Both the position numbers and the translations under genes were made by a program. A stretch of 64,000 nucleotides of DNA from Limnohabitans radicicola (GTDB lineage Bacteria > Pseudomonadota > Gammaproteobacteria > Burkholderiales > Burkholderiaceae_C), in the NCBI RefSeq assembly GCF_014837235.1, contig NZ_JACYFT010000001.1, positions 757,688 through 821,687 on the forward strand, given 5' to 3'. Shown here piece after piece: positions 1 to 9,108 of this stretch (its first letter is position 1; every line of letters starts with the position of its first letter). A model generated the notes under the pieces. It did not search any database. It saw nothing but the letters and a program-made list of their open reading frames with translations, and was not told the DNA's origin.

Positions 1-1045
1 ACGGTGCGCCAGACAACGCCACTTCGGGGATGTCATCGGGCACGCCGCCCTTGCTGCGGTTGATGAAATCCTGCTCGGCCGCATCGGCCGCCGCTGCGCT
101 GTGGAAACGTGTGGTGATTTCCTTGGCCAGCATGACTTTGGCGTCTTTCGGATTGCGCCCACCCTCGACTTCCTTTTTCAACGCCTCGATCTCGGCCATC
201 GACTTGAACGACAGCAGGGTGTACCAGCGCCACATCAGGGTGTCGGAGATGGAGAGCACCTTGGCGAACATGCTGTTGGCCTCTTCGGTGATGCCGATGT
301 AGTTGTTTTTGGATTTGGACATCTTGTCCACGCCGTCCAGGCCTTCAAGCAGCGGCATGGTCAAAATGCACTGCGGCTCCTGGCCATACTCGGCCTGCAG
401 GTGGCGACCCATCAGCAGGTTGAACTTTTGATCGGTGCCGCCCAACTCCAGATCGCTCTTGAGCGCCACCGAGTCGTAGCCCTGCATCAGCGGGTACAGG
501 AACTCGTGCACACTGATCGGTGTGCCCGCATGGAAGCGGTCATGGAAGTCGTTGCGCTCCATCATGCGGGCCACGGTGTACTTAGCGGCCAGCTGGATCA
601 TGCCCATCGAACCCAAGGGTAGCGACCACTCACTGTTGTAGCGAATCTCTGTTTTTGCGGGATCGAGCACCAGGCTGGCCTGTTTGTAGTAGGTCTCGGC
701 GTTGGCTTTGATCTGCTCGGGCGTGAGGGGTGGGCGGGTGCTGTTGCGGCCCGAGGGGTCACCGATCAGGCTGGTGAAGTCTCCAATCAAAAAGATCACC
801 TGGTGCCCCAGATCCTGCAACTGGCGCATCTTGTTGAGCACCACGGTGTGGCCGATGTGGATGTCCGGCGCGGTCGGGTCCAGCCCGAGTTTGATGCGCA
901 GCGGCACGCCTGTGGCCTCGGATTTGGCCAGTTTTTGCAGCCAATCCTCCTTGGGAATCAGCTCCTCACAGCCACGCAGCGTGACGTCCATCGCCTCACG
1001 GGTCTTGTCCGTGACCGGGAATTTTGTAACAAGCGCTTGATTCAT
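1..1045 (-). CDS. tyrS: Tyrosyl-tRNA synthetase, 3' end cut by window
   Basis: Charges tRNA-Tyr with tyrosine in the cytoplasm. Reading the minus strand from the ATG at 1045 gives MNQALVTKF and about 348 codons that stay open to the window edge. The class I HIGH signature is encoded at 848-859 and the KMSKS loop at 311-325. Between them lie the tyrosine-site segments [12 protein letters not shown] and [13 protein letters not shown]. The missing part is the C-terminal RNA-binding domain. The gene is divergent from the M23 peptidase gene, and the tyrS / M23 / anmK / erpA order is common in proteobacteria. Family assignment is secure; the 3' end is not visible. Confidence 0.95.
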   Translation of the reverse strand, partial: MNQALVTKFPVTDKTREAMDVTLRGCEELIPKEDWLQKLAKSEATGVPLRIKLGLDPTAPDIHIGHTVVLNKMRQLQDLGHQVIFLIGDFTSLIGDPSGRNSTRPPLTPEQIKANAETYYKQASLVLDPAKTEIRYNSEWSLPLGSMGMIQLAAKYTVARMMERNDFHDRFHAGTPISVHEFLYPLMQGYDSVALKSDLELGGTDQKFNLLMGRHLQAEYGQEPQCILTMPLLEGLDGVDKMSKSKNNYIGITEEANSMFAKVLSISDTLMWRWYTLLSFKSMAEIEALKKEVEGGRNPKDAKVMLAKEITTRFHSAAAADAAEQDFINRSKGGVPDDIPEVALSGAP

Positions 1046-1185
1046 AAGGGTTTTTTCTAAAGTCGATCAGGTCATTCACGGTAGAATGATTCCTTTGGGC
1101 AGATCCTGCATTTTAGTGGTCGCCCTACCCATTTATCCGGCTTGTCGTTTGTCCTCCAAAGACAAGCCCGCCAACAAACAAGTTC

Positions 1186-2649
1186 ATGTCCCTTTTGTCC
1201 CATTTGCTCACACATGCCGTGGCCTGGCTGGTCCAGAGCCTGCAGTGGCTGGTGGTGCTGGTCGGCAAGACCCTGCTGGGTGTCCAGCATGTCCTGGCCT
1301 GGCTCGACAGTGCGCACCCGCTGGCCACTTTCTCACGCCCCTTCACCCGCTTTGTGCAGCGCTACCCCAAGCGCATCGTCACGGTGCTGACCTCGGCGCT
1401 CCTGGCCGCTGGCGGCGGCGCATTTGCCGTGGCCAACCTCGGCCCTGACGCCTCCAAACTGCCCGTCGTCAACCTGACCGAACCGGTCATTGTGAGCGGC
1501 CTCGACGCCCAAGCCCAAGCACTGGACCTGCGCGACCTCAAACTGATGCGCAGCGATACCACCCGCAGCGCCGACACCCCCGAAAGCCTGCTGCGCCGAC
1601 TGGGCTTGTCCGACCCCGAGGCCGCACGCTTCTTGCGCCAAAACGCCCAGGCCCGCGAAGTCCTCTCGCGCGCAGGCCGTTCGGTCTCTGCCGAAGCCGA
1701 TGCGTCCCAACAGCTGACCGAAATGACCGTGCGCTGGCTGCGCAACGAAACCGACGCCCAGTTTCAGCGCTGGGTGCTGAGCCGCACAGCACAAGGCCTG
1801 TCGGCACGCCTCGAAACCGTGCCCATGACCGCCAGCATCCGCATGTCCGGTGGCACGGTGTCCAGCTCGCTGTACGCGGCCAGCGACGAAGTGCGACTGC
1901 CCGACACGGTGGTCAGCCAGCTCACCGACATCTTCTCCAGCCAGATCGACTTCCACAAAACCCTGCGCAAAGGCGCCCGCTTTGCGGTCGTCTACGAAGT
2001 GCTCGAAGCCGATGGCGAACCCCTGCGTGCCGGCAAGGTGCTGAGCGCCGAGTTCGTCAACGGCAACAAGACCTACGAAGCCGTCTGGTTCCAGGAGCCC
2101 GGCAAGAAAGGCAACTACTACGCCTTTGACGGCAGCAGCCTGCGCCGCGCCTACCTGGCATCGCCTGTCCCGTTTTCGCGCAAAACCAGCGGCTTCAGCA
2201 TGCGCCTGCACCCGATCTTCCAGACCCTGCAGGCCCACCGCGGTGTGGACTACGCCGCACCGTCTGGCACACCGGCCCACTCGGTGGGTGATGGCGTGGT
2301 CGACTTTGCAGGTGTGCAGGGCGGCTTTGGCAATGTGGTCATCGTGCGCCATGGCAACAGCCACAGCACGGTCTACGCCCACCTGAGCCGCATCCATGTG
2401 CGCAAAGGCCAGACCGTCACTCAAGGCCAAGTCGTCGGTGCCGTGGGCAGCACCGGCTGGTCCACAGGGCCACACCTGCATTTCGAGTTCCGAGTCAATG
2501 GCGTCCACGTCGACCCACAGACCATCATTCAGCAAGCGCAAAGCACGCCTATCTCGCCATCCGCACGCATGGCCTTCAAGCAAACCGCGCAAGCCTCGCG
2601 TGCGCAACTCATGGCCGCCGCGCAAATGCGCGAAAGCACCGACCAATGA
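1186..2649 (+). CDS. M23 family murein endopeptidase, membrane anchored
   Basis: Predicted periplasmic zinc metallopeptidase that cleaves peptidoglycan cross-links (MepM/OapA type). The 487-residue protein has a hydrophobic segment near residues 62-88, probably a signal anchor, a middle region of mixed helices, and a C-terminal M23 domain. Zinc ligands are visible as H351-x3-D355 (HRGVDY) and H430-x-H432 (HLHFEF), with the usual core motifs GNVVIVRH and VYAHLS between them. It lies between divergent tyrS and anmK, a cell-wall recycling gene, which fits a wall-remodelling role. The ATG at 1186 was taken because the anchor needs the upstream residues; no stronger later start is evident. A terminator follows directly. 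Exact bond specificity cannot be told from sequence. Confidence 0.9.
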   Translation: MSLLSHLLTHAVAWLVQSLQWLVVLVGKTLLGVQHVLAWLDSAHPLATFSRPFTRFVQRYPKRIVTVLTSALLAAGGGAFAVANLGPDASKLPVVNLTEPVIVSGLDAQAQALDLRDLKLMRSDTTRSADTPESLLRRLGLSDPEAARFLRQNAQAREVLSRAGRSVSAEADASQQLTEMTVRWLRNETDAQFQRWVLSRTAQGLSARLETVPMTASIRMSGGTVSSSLYAASDEVRLPDTVVSQLTDIFSSQIDFHKTLRKGARFAVVYEVLEADGEPLRAGKVLSAEFVNGNKTYEAVWFQEPGKKGNYYAFDGSSLRRAYLASPVPFSRKTSGFSMRLHPIFQTLQAHRGVDYAAPSGTPAHSVGDGVVDFAGVQGGFGNVVIVRHGNSHSTVYAHLSRIHVRKGQTVTQGQVVGAVGSTGWSTGPHLHFEFRVNGVHVDPQTIIQQAQSTPISPSARMAFKQTAQASRAQLMAAAQMRESTDQ

Positions 2650-2668
2650 CCGGACAACCGGTGACCAA

Positions 2669-2692
2669 GGGGCTCTGCGGAGCCCCTTTTTT
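2669..2692 (+). terminator. Rho-independent terminator after M23 gene
   Basis: GGGGCTC, loop TGCG, GAGCCCC, then six T residues. It sits 20 bases after the peptidase stop and 17 bases before anmK, so anmK probably depends on read-through or its own promoter. Confidence 0.85.
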
Positions 2693-2709
2693 CTGAGCCA
2701 TTGCGACCC

Positions 2710-3846
2710 ATGTCCACCGATGCCCTCTTCATCGGCCTGATGTCCGGCACCTCGCTCGACGGCGTGGACGGCGTGCTCGCCCGCTTCAGCCCCGACGGCA
2801 CCATGCAGGTTCAGGCCCACGCATTCAACCCCTTCCCCGACGCCTTCAAGGCGGAGTTGCTGCAGCTCAACCAGAGCGGACCCGACGAGCTTCACCGCGC
2901 GGCCCTGGCAGGCAACGGCATCGCCCGCCATTACGCCCAGGTGGTGCAAGCGCTGCTGGCCCAAACCGGCCATGCACCTGAAGCTGTCACCGCCATCGGC
3001 GCGCACGGCCAGACCGTGCGCCACCGCCCGCTGGAGTTTGACGGCTTGCCCGACCAACCCGCGGTGGGCTACACCCTGCAGCTGAACAACCCGTCACTGC
3101 TTGCCGAGCTGAGCGGCATTGACGTGGTGGCCGACTTCCGCTCGCGCGACCTCGCTGCAGGCGGTCAAGGCGCTCCGCTCGTGCCTGCTTTTCACCAAGG
3201 CGTGTTCGGTCAATCGCAAGGCTGCGTGGCGGTGCTCAACATCGGTGGCATCTCCAACCTGAGCGTGCTGCAGCCCGACGGCCATGTGATGGGGTGGGAC
3301 TGCGGCCCCGGCAACGCCCTGATGGACCACTGGTGTCAGACCCACACCGGCCAAGCCTTTGACCGCAACGGCGACTGGGCCGCCACAGGCCAGACCTCAC
3401 ACACGCTGCTGGAACGTCTGCTGGGCGAAAGCTACCTCAGCAAACAGCCCCCCAAAAGCACGGGGCGAGACCTCTTCAACCCTGCCTGGCTACAGCAGCA
3501 CCTCAGCAACTTGCCCGATCTGCCTGCGCAAGACATCCAGGCCACGCTCACCGCTTTCACAGCCCAGGCTTGCGTGCGCGACGTACACGCACACGCCCCG
3601 GGTGCGCAACGGCTGATCGTGTGTGGAGGAGGCGCATTCAATGGACATTTGATGTCACTGCTGGCACAAGGCCTGCCGGGTGTGCCGGTGGTCAGCAGCG
3701 AAGCGCACGGCCTGCCGCCGCTGCAGGTGGAGGCTGCCGCCTTTGCCTGGCTGGCCTTCAAGGCGGTGCGCCGGGAACCGGCCAGCCTGACAAGCGTCAC
3801 GGGCGCCCGAGGCGCCCGTGTGTTGGGGGCCGTGTATCCACGCTGA
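2710..3846 (+). CDS. anmK: Anhydro-N-acetylmuramic acid kinase
   Basis: Phosphorylates and opens 1,6-anhydro-MurNAc to MurNAc-6-phosphate during peptidoglycan recycling in the cytoplasm. The 378-residue protein starts MSTDALFIGL and shows the family nucleotide motif MSGTSLDGVD at residues 11-20. It also has the catalytic region IGAHGQTVRH, the ADFRSRDLAAGGQGAP loop and the late VCGGGAFNGHL motif. Length matches the family. A TTG at 2701 is in frame, but the ATG at 2710 aligns with the usual family start. It follows an M23 peptidase gene, which fits a shared cell-wall theme, although a terminator separates them. Confidence 0.95.
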   Translation: MSTDALFIGLMSGTSLDGVDGVLARFSPDGTMQVQAHAFNPFPDAFKAELLQLNQSGPDELHRAALAGNGIARHYAQVVQALLAQTGHAPEAVTAIGAHGQTVRHRPLEFDGLPDQPAVGYTLQLNNPSLLAELSGIDVVADFRSRDLAAGGQGAPLVPAFHQGVFGQSQGCVAVLNIGGISNLSVLQPDGHVMGWDCGPGNALMDHWCQTHTGQAFDRNGDWAATGQTSHTLLERLLGESYLSKQPPKSTGRDLFNPAWLQQHLSNLPDLPAQDIQATLTAFTAQACVRDVHAHAPGAQRLIVCGGGAFNGHLMSLLAQGLPGVPVVSSEAHGLPPLQVEAAAFAWLAFKAVRREPASLTSVTGARGARVLGAVYPR

Positions 3847-3862
3847 CCCCCACTGTGTGGTG

Positions 3863-3880
3863 TGCGGCCTGCAGGCCGCA
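3863..3880. terminator. GC-rich palindrome between convergent anmK and erpA
   Basis: TGCGGCCTGCAGGCCGCA is a perfect 18-base palindrome between two convergent genes. Four A residues follow on the plus strand, so a U-run would form in transcripts from the erpA side only after strand reversal. It may act as a weak bidirectional terminator; the loop is very tight, so confidence is low. Confidence 0.35.
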
Positions 3881-3885
3881 AAAGC

Positions 3886-4251
3886 TCAGACCGAGAAAGA
3901 CGAGCCGCAACCGCAGGTGGTCGTGGCGTTCGGGTTCTTGATCACAAACTGGGCGCCTTGCAAGTCTTCCTTGTAGTCGATCTCGGCACCGATCAGGTAC
4001 TGGTAGCTCATCGCATCGATCAGCAGCGACACACCGTTCTTGCTCATGGTGGTGTCGTCTTCGTTGGTGATCTCGTCGAACGTGAAGCCGTATTGAAAGC
4101 CCGAGCAGCCGCCGCCTTGCACAAACACACGCAGCTTCAAATCCGGATTGCCTTCTTCGGCGATCAGGTCGGCCACCTTGGCCGCCGCGCTGTCTGTGAA
4201 GACGATGGGAGCGGGCATGTCGGTCTGGATGTTTTCTGCAACTGCACTCAT
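3886..4251 (-). CDS. erpA: Iron-sulfur cluster insertion protein ErpA
   Basis: A-type Fe-S carrier that delivers clusters to apo-proteins, including isoprenoid-pathway enzymes. The 121-residue protein has the three invariant cysteines of the HesB/IscA fold: one in [13 protein letters not shown] and two in TTCGCGSSF at the C-terminus. The start was set at the ATG at 4251 (MSAVAENIQ), which gives the usual family length; an in-frame upstream extension of 20 residues has no family resemblance. It is convergent with anmK and lies downstream of rpsI, from which a terminator separates it. Confidence 0.95.
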   Translation of the reverse strand: MSAVAENIQTDMPAPIVFTDSAAAKVADLIAEEGNPDLKLRVFVQGGGCSGFQYGFTFDEITNEDDTTMSKNGVSLLIDAMSYQYLIGAEIDYKEDLQGAQFVIKNPNATTTCGCGSSFSV

Positions 4252-4350
4252 GGTGTTTCTCCGGTCAATGGCAAATAGTATAGCGCCGCGCTGGGTTATT
4301 CCCATCGGCACAGGCCATTAACGCTACTGGCATTGGGGCTTTCGCCCATG

Positions 4351-4384
4351 AAAAAAGCCGCAACAGCGAACCGTTGCGGCTTTT
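4351..4384 (-). terminator. Rho-independent terminator after rpsI
   Basis: On the minus strand, GCCGCAAC and GTTGCGGC form an eight-base stem with an eight-base loop, followed by TTTTTT. It sits about 20 bases past the rpsI stop and would end the rplM-rpsI transcript before erpA. Confidence 0.85.
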
Positions 4385-4403
4385 GGCAAAACAAGAAAGC
4401 GGA

Positions 4404-4796
4404 TTAACGCTTCGAGAATTGCTTGCGGCGACGAGCAGAGTGGAAGCCGACTTTTTTACGTTCAACTTCACGGGCGTCGCGAGTGACGAAACCAGCTTGG
4501 CTCAGCACGGGCTTGAGCGTTGCATCGTAGTCAATCAGGGCGCGGGTGATGCCGTGACGGGTTGCACCGGCTTGGCCGGATTCACCGCCGCCGTGGACGT
4601 TGACCTGGATGTCGAAAGTTTCGGCATGGTTGGTCAGCATCAGGGGCTGCTTGGCGATCATGATCGAAGTCTCGCGGCCGAAGTAGGCTTGGATGTCCTT
4701 GCCATTGACCGTGATCTTGCCAGTGCCTTTTTTCAGAAACACGCGGGCGACGCTGGATTTGCGACGGCCTGTGCCATTGTTCCATTCACCAATCAT
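4404..4796 (-). CDS. rpsI: 30S ribosomal protein S9
   Basis: Small-subunit protein whose C-terminal tail reaches the P site. The 130-residue protein has [19 protein letters not shown] near the N-terminus, the [12 protein letters not shown] segment, [20 protein letters not shown] in the middle and the basic tail ending QFSKR that contacts tRNA. It lies 11 bases downstream of rplM in the conserved L13-S9 operon. Length and motifs are fully typical. Confidence 0.98.
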   Translation of the reverse strand: MIGEWNNGTGRRKSSVARVFLKKGTGKITVNGKDIQAYFGRETSIMIAKQPLMLTNHAETFDIQVNVHGGGESGQAGATRHGITRALIDYDATLKPVLSQAGFVTRDAREVERKKVGFHSARRRKQFSKR

Positions 4797-4807
4797 CTCA
4801 AGGCTCC

Positions 4808-5239
4808 TTAGATGTCCAGCACTTTAGGCTGTTGGGCGGTGTGTGGATGCTCAGCGCCGCCATACACCTTGAGTTTCTTGATCATGGCGTAACCGAGTGG
4901 GCCCTTGGGCAGCATGCCCTTGACAGCCTTCTCGAGTGCGCGGCCAGGGTGCTTGGCTTGCATGTCGCGGAAGTTGGTTTGTGTGATACCGCCGGGGAAG
5001 CCCGAGTGACGGTAGTACATCTTGTCGAGGTTCTTGGTGCCAGTCACTTTGAGCTGGGCAGCATTGATGATGACGATGAAGTCACCGGTGTCGACGTGAG
5101 GCGTGTAAATGGCCTTGTGTTTGCCGCGCAAACGGAGAGCAACTTCGCTGGCTACTCGTCCGAGGACCTTGTCGGTCGCGTCAATCACAAACCACTCGTG
5201 CACGACCTCAGCGGGTTTGGCGCTGAAAGTTGTAGTCAT
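4808..5239 (-). CDS. rplM: 50S ribosomal protein L13
   Basis: Early-assembling large-subunit protein. The 143-residue product starts [16 protein letters not shown] and shows the family motifs [32 protein letters not shown] and [20 protein letters not shown]. The ATG at 5239 gives the standard N-terminus; an upstream in-frame start would add 14 unrelated residues. It is first in the rplM-rpsI operon. The leader upstream (minus strand, about 5240-5330) contains a short GCTCC/GGAGC hairpin, but I cannot show that it is regulatory. Confidence 0.98.
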   Translation of the reverse strand: MTTTFSAKPAEVVHEWFVIDATDKVLGRVASEVALRLRGKHKAIYTPHVDTGDFIVIINAAQLKVTGTKNLDKMYYRHSGFPGGITQTNFRDMQAKHPGRALEKAVKGMLPKGPLGYAMIKKLKVYGGAEHPHTAQQPKVLDI

Positions 5240-5435
5240 GAGTTTTCTCTTTAAAGAAAGGTTTGTCGGGTCCTTTTCCACGGTCGGTGCTCCTCTTTTG
5301 GGAGCCTCTTAGGTGGGAATATGCCCTGCCTTTACAGGCGCGAGCGTCTTCGCCGCGGGACCACAAAATCGCTGCGAAGCCTGCCATTATACGAAAAATC
5401 AAGGACTTGCGGAAGTTATTGGTTACCATCGACGC

Positions 5436-6326
5436 ATGTTCAGTTATCGACACGCCTTCCATGCGGGCAACCATGCAGACGTGCTCAAGCACATCACGCT
5501 GCTCGCCACCCTGCGCCACCTCATGCAAAAAGAGGCCGGCATCACCCTGATCGACACCCATTCGGGGGCAGGCCTGTACCGGCTGGACGGTGATTACTCC
5601 CAAAAAGGTGCCGAGGCCGAAGACGGCCTGTTCAAGCTGCTCGAAGCGGTGGAAACCGCCGACTCGGTGCCCGAACCCGTGCAGGACTACCTCGACCAGA
5701 TCGCCAGCTTCAACCCCGGCGGCGTGGCCAAGGTCTACCCCGGCTCCCCCTTCTTGATGCAGCGCCTCATGCGCCACGCGTCGCGCGACCGCCTGCGCCT
5801 GTTCGAGCTGCACCCCACCGACAGCAAGTCGCTGGCTTCCAACATCGCCCAGCTCGACGCCGGCCGCACCATCACCGTCAGCCGCGAGGATGGCTTTGAG
5901 GCCCTCAAAAAGCTGCTGCCGCCACCCGCCTCGGCCACCGGCTCCAAGCGGGCCATGGTGCTGATCGACCCCAGCTACGAAATCAAATCCGACTACGTCA
6001 AAGTGGCCAACGTCATCCAGGAGTACCTCAAACGCTTCTCGACCGGCACTTACCTGGTCTGGTACCCGATCATCCCGCGCCCCGAAGCACACGAGCTGCC
6101 CCGGCGCCTGCGCACCCTGGCCAACCAGGCCCAAAAACCCTGGCTCAACGCCACCCTGGCGATTGGCCGCGGCCCTGGCGACGAAGGCGGCCTCACGGCC
6201 AGCGGCATGTTCGTCATCAACCCCCCTTTCACCCTCAAAGACCAGGTGCGCAATGCCCTGGACCTGGTCGGCCCGGCGCTCGCACGCGGCAACGGCAAAG
6301 AATGGAAAGTCGAAGGCTCCAACTGA
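5436..6326 (+). CDS. rlmJ: 23S rRNA (adenine-2030-N6)-methyltransferase RlmJ
   Basis: SAM-dependent methyltransferase that modifies A2030 of 23S rRNA. The 296-residue protein begins MFSYRHAFHAGNHADVLKH, the hallmark N-terminus of the family. It continues with the SAM-site region LIDTHSGAGLY and the N6-adenine methylase motif LIDPSYE (DPPY-like). The ATG at 5436 was chosen for that N-terminus; an open frame extends 41 codons upstream without family resemblance. It is divergent from rplM. Length equals the family norm. Confidence 0.93.
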   Translation: MFSYRHAFHAGNHADVLKHITLLATLRHLMQKEAGITLIDTHSGAGLYRLDGDYSQKGAEAEDGLFKLLEAVETADSVPEPVQDYLDQIASFNPGGVAKVYPGSPFLMQRLMRHASRDRLRLFELHPTDSKSLASNIAQLDAGRTITVSREDGFEALKKLLPPPASATGSKRAMVLIDPSYEIKSDYVKVANVIQEYLKRFSTGTYLVWYPIIPRPEAHELPRRLRTLANQAQKPWLNATLAIGRGPGDEGGLTASGMFVINPPFTLKDQVRNALDLVGPALARGNGKEWKVEGSN

Positions 6327-6368
6327 TCCCCAGCGGCAAGCTCAGGGAAAGTCCTGATCTGCCCCAGA

Positions 6369-6400
6369 ACAATTAACCGACCGATCGGTCGGTTAATTGT
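6369..6400. promoter_or_regulatory. Perfect 32-bp palindrome, probable PaaR (TetR-family) operator
   Basis: A perfect inverted repeat with core ACCGACCGATCGGTCGGT lies 54 bases ahead of paaA. It directly abuts a TATACT -10-like hexamer at 6401, so a bound repressor would cover the -35 and spacer. TetR-type PaaR regulators of betaproteobacteria are known to bind ACCGACC/GGTCGGT palindromes ahead of paa genes; the regulator gene itself is not in this window. Confidence 0.8.
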
Positions 6401-6454
6401 TATACTTCTCACCGCGCCACGATCATTCCATCCTGTTCGGCGCAGGAGAAGCCC

Positions 6455-7483
6455 ATGTACACGCAATCCTTCAGCGTTTCCGACCAGGACGACGCCAAAT
6501 CCGCAGGCCTCAAGGCCGTGCCCAAACAAGCCAGCGCCAGCGAACAAGCGCTGCAAGCCCAATTTGACGAGCGCATCGACGCCAATGGCCGCATCGAGCC
6601 CCGCGAGTGGATGCCCGAGGCCTACCGCAAGACCCTGGTGCGCCAGATCAGCCAGCACGCCCACAGCGAAATCGTGGGCATGCTGCCCGAAGGCAACTGG
6701 ATCAGCCGCGCGCCCAGCCTCAAACGCAAAGCCATCCTGATCGCCAAAGTGCAGGACGAAGGCGGTCACGGCCTTTACCTGTACAGCGCAGCCGAGACCC
6801 TGGGCACCAGCCGCGACCAGATGCTCGACGCCCTGCACACCGGCAAGGCCAAATACAGCTCCATCTTCAACTACCCCACGCTCAACTGGGCCGATGTGGG
6901 CGTGATCGGCTGGCTGGTCGATGGCGCGGCCATCATGAACCAGATCCCGCTGTGCCGTTGCTCGTATGGGCCCTACGCCCGCGCCATGGTGCGCGTGTGC
7001 AAGGAAGAGTCCTTCCACCAGCGCCAGGGCTACGAAGCCCTGCTGGTCATGATGCAAGGCACGGCCGAGCAAAAAGCCATGGTGCAAGACGCCGTTAACC
7101 GCTGGTGGTGGAAGTGCCTGGCCATGTTCGGGCCGCCCGACGCCGACAGCCCCAACAGCGCGCAAGGCATGCGCTGGGGCATCAAGCGCATCAGCAATGA
7201 CGATCTGCGTCAGAAATTTGTCGACGCCACCGTGCCGCAAGCCAAAGTACTGGGCGTGACCCTGCCCGACCCCGACCTGAAGTGGAACGAAGCCCGTCAG
7301 GCCCACGACTACGGCCAGATCGACTGGGACGAGTTCTGGTCCACCGTCAACGGCAATGGACCCTGCAACAAAGAGCGCCTGGGTGCCCGCGTCAAGGCCT
7401 GGAACGACGGTGCCTGGGTGCGTGATGCCGCCCTGGCTCACGCCAAGAAACAACAAGCGCGTCAACTGAAGGAAGCAGCATGA
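6455..7483 (+). CDS. paaA: Phenylacetyl-CoA 1,2-epoxidase, catalytic subunit A
   Basis: Diiron catalytic subunit of the PaaABCE multicomponent monooxygenase that epoxidises the ring of phenylacetyl-CoA. The 342-residue protein carries the ferritin-like diiron ligands in [24 protein letters not shown] and [13 protein letters not shown]. It is preceded by AGGAG seven bases before ATG and by a palindromic operator. The stop overlaps the paaB start by four bases (ATGA), so the two are translationally coupled. First gene of paaABCDE. Confidence 0.96.
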   Translation: MYTQSFSVSDQDDAKSAGLKAVPKQASASEQALQAQFDERIDANGRIEPREWMPEAYRKTLVRQISQHAHSEIVGMLPEGNWISRAPSLKRKAILIAKVQDEGGHGLYLYSAAETLGTSRDQMLDALHTGKAKYSSIFNYPTLNWADVGVIGWLVDGAAIMNQIPLCRCSYGPYARAMVRVCKEESFHQRQGYEALLVMMQGTAEQKAMVQDAVNRWWWKCLAMFGPPDADSPNSAQGMRWGIKRISNDDLRQKFVDATVPQAKVLGVTLPDPDLKWNEARQAHDYGQIDWDEFWSTVNGNGPCNKERLGARVKAWNDGAWVRDAALAHAKKQQARQLKEAA

Positions 7484-7776
7484 GCACACCCGCACTCAAG
7501 GAATGGCCCCTCTGGGAAGTTTTTGTCCGCAGCAAACAAGGCTTGGAACACAAGCACTGCGGCAGCCTGCACGCCTCCGACGCGCAACACGCCCTGCAAA
7601 TGGCCCGCGACGTCTACACCCGCCGCCAGGAAGGCGTGAGCATCTGGGTGGTGCCCTCGGCCACCATCTCGGCGAGCGAACCCAACGACAAGAGCGAGTT
7701 CTTCGAGCCCGCCAGCGACAAGGTGTACCGCCACCCGACTTTCTATGAAATCCCCGAAGAAGTGGGGCACATGTGA
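7480..7776 (+). CDS. paaB: Phenylacetyl-CoA epoxidase subunit PaaB
   Basis: Small structural subunit of the PaaABCE epoxidase thought to bridge the PaaA-PaaC sub-complexes. The 98-residue protein has the family core [20 protein letters not shown], then [21 protein letters not shown] and the C-terminal [10 protein letters not shown] segment. It overlaps paaA by four bases, and its stop overlaps a possible GTG start of paaC. Length matches the family. Confidence 0.95.
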   Translation: MSTPALKEWPLWEVFVRSKQGLEHKHCGSLHASDAQHALQMARDVYTRRQEGVSIWVVPSATISASEPNDKSEFFEPASDKVYRHPTFYEIPEEVGHM

Positions 7777-8567
7777 GCGCCACCATGAACGCCCCTGTTG
7801 ACTACCTGCTGCACCTCGCCGACAACGCGCTGATCCTGGGTCAGCGCAACGCCGAATGGTGCGGCCACGGCCCCATCCTCGAAGAAGACATCGCGCTGTC
7901 CAACAACAGCCTGGACCTGATCGGCCAGGCACGCATGCTGTACCAGCACGCCGCTGCGCAAATCGGCAAGGGCGCCACCGAAGACACGCTGGCCTACTTC
8001 CGCGACGTACCGGATTTCCGCAACTACACCCTGTGTGAGTTGCCCCACATGCCGCTGATGGCCGCCACCTCAGCGGGCGACCGCGACTTTGCGATGACCA
8101 TCGTGCGCAACTTCCTCTACAGCAGCCTGATGGTGCTGGTGTGGGACCAGCTGCAAAACTCCAAAGATGCGCAACTGGCCGCCATTGCCGCCAAATCGCT
8201 CAAGGAAGCACGCTACCACCTGCGCCACTCCCGCGACTGGCTGGTGCGCCTGGGCGACGGCACCGAGGTCTCGCACGCCAAAGTGCAAGCCGCGCTCGAC
8301 CAACTGCTGCCCTACACGCAGGAATTCTGGAGCACCAGCCCGCAGGAATCTGCGGCACTGGCCAACGGCACCGGCATCGACATGGCCGCGCTGCAGGCCG
8401 ACTGGAACCAGATCGTGGACGAAGCCCTGCAAGAGGCCACACTGCAGCGCCCTGCAGCAGGCGGTTTTGTGCCCACCGGCAAGCAAGGCATCCACTCGGA
8501 GCACCTGGGCTTCGTGCTGGCCGAAATGCAGAGCCTGGCGCGTCAGCACCCTGGCGCCACCTGGTAA
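7773..8567 (+). CDS. paaC: Phenylacetyl-CoA epoxidase subunit PaaC
   Basis: Structural ferritin-like partner of PaaA that helps bind substrate. About 264 residues, with family segments YLLHLADNALILGQRNAEWCG, AYFRDVPDFRNYTL and KSLKEARYHLRHSRDWLVRLGDGT. The GTG at 7773 overlaps the paaB stop (GTGA) and has a purine-rich stretch upstream; the ATG at 7785 (MNAPVDYLL) is an equally plausible start four codons later. Third gene of the epoxidase operon. Confidence 0.94.
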   Translation: MSATMNAPVDYLLHLADNALILGQRNAEWCGHGPILEEDIALSNNSLDLIGQARMLYQHAAAQIGKGATEDTLAYFRDVPDFRNYTLCELPHMPLMAATSAGDRDFAMTIVRNFLYSSLMVLVWDQLQNSKDAQLAAIAAKSLKEARYHLRHSRDWLVRLGDGTEVSHAKVQAALDQLLPYTQEFWSTSPQESAALANGTGIDMAALQADWNQIVDEALQEATLQRPAAGGFVPTGKQGIHSEHLGFVLAEMQSLARQHPGATW

Positions 8568-8573
8568 GCCCCG

Positions 8574-9095
8574 ATGACCACCACCCTGACCGCAGCAGAA
8601 CAGGCCTGGCAATTGCTCGAAGGCCTGAGTGACCCGGAAATCCCGGTCATCACCCTGCGCGAGCTGGGCATCCTGCGCGACGTGCGCGAGGGCGCTGCAG
8701 GCCTGGAAGTGGTCATCACCCCCACCTACAGCGGCTGCCCGGCGATGGGTCAGATCGAAGACGACGTGAAGGCCGCACTCGCCACAGCGGGCCTGCAGGC
8801 CACGGTGGTCACACAGCTCGCCCCCGCCTGGACCACCGACTGGATGACCGACGCCGCCCGCGAGAAACTGCGCGCCTACGGCATCGCGCCGCCGCATGCC
8901 TGCGCCAGCGAAAAACCGGGCGCGGCCAACGTGGTGCAGTTCGCGGCACGCGGGGCCAAACCTGAAGCGGTGCACTGCCCGCAGTGCGGCTCCGCCAACA
9001 CCACCGAAACCTCCCACTTCGGCTCCACTGCCTGCAAGGCCCTGTACCGGTGCCTCGATTGCATGGAACCGTTCGACTACTTCAAACCCTACTAA
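8574..9095 (+). CDS. paaD: Phenylacetate pathway protein PaaD (MIP18/SufT-like)
   Basis: DUF59/MIP18-family protein needed for epoxidase activity, probably for Fe-S maturation of PaaE. The 173-residue protein starts with a DUF59 domain (LSDPEIPVITLRELGILRDV, then TPTYSGCPAMGQIE). It ends with a four-cysteine zinc-ribbon-like region, CPQCGSANTTE and later CKALYRCLDC. It lies six bases after paaC and 13 bases before paaE. Confidence 0.94.
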   Translation: MTTTLTAAEQAWQLLEGLSDPEIPVITLRELGILRDVREGAAGLEVVITPTYSGCPAMGQIEDDVKAALATAGLQATVVTQLAPAWTTDWMTDAAREKLRAYGIAPPHACASEKPGAANVVQFAARGAKPEAVHCPQCGSANTTETSHFGSTACKALYRCLDCMEPFDYFKPY

Positions 9096-9108
9096 AAAGC
9101 GACCCATC

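Noticed and set aside
1333..3057. Long minus-strand open frame opposite the M23 peptidase and anmK genes
   Set aside because: It is the GC-rich third-position shadow of two well-supported genes; the translation is rich in Gly, His and Val and resembles no family.
6369..6400. Palindrome ahead of paaA as a rho-independent terminator of rlmJ
   Set aside because: No T-run follows and the stem is AT-rich at its base; position on the promoter and the PaaR-like core fit an operator better.
6050..7495. 481-codon minus-strand frame opposite rlmJ and paaA
   Set aside because: Shadow of two conserved genes on the plus strand; composition is typical of antisense reading.
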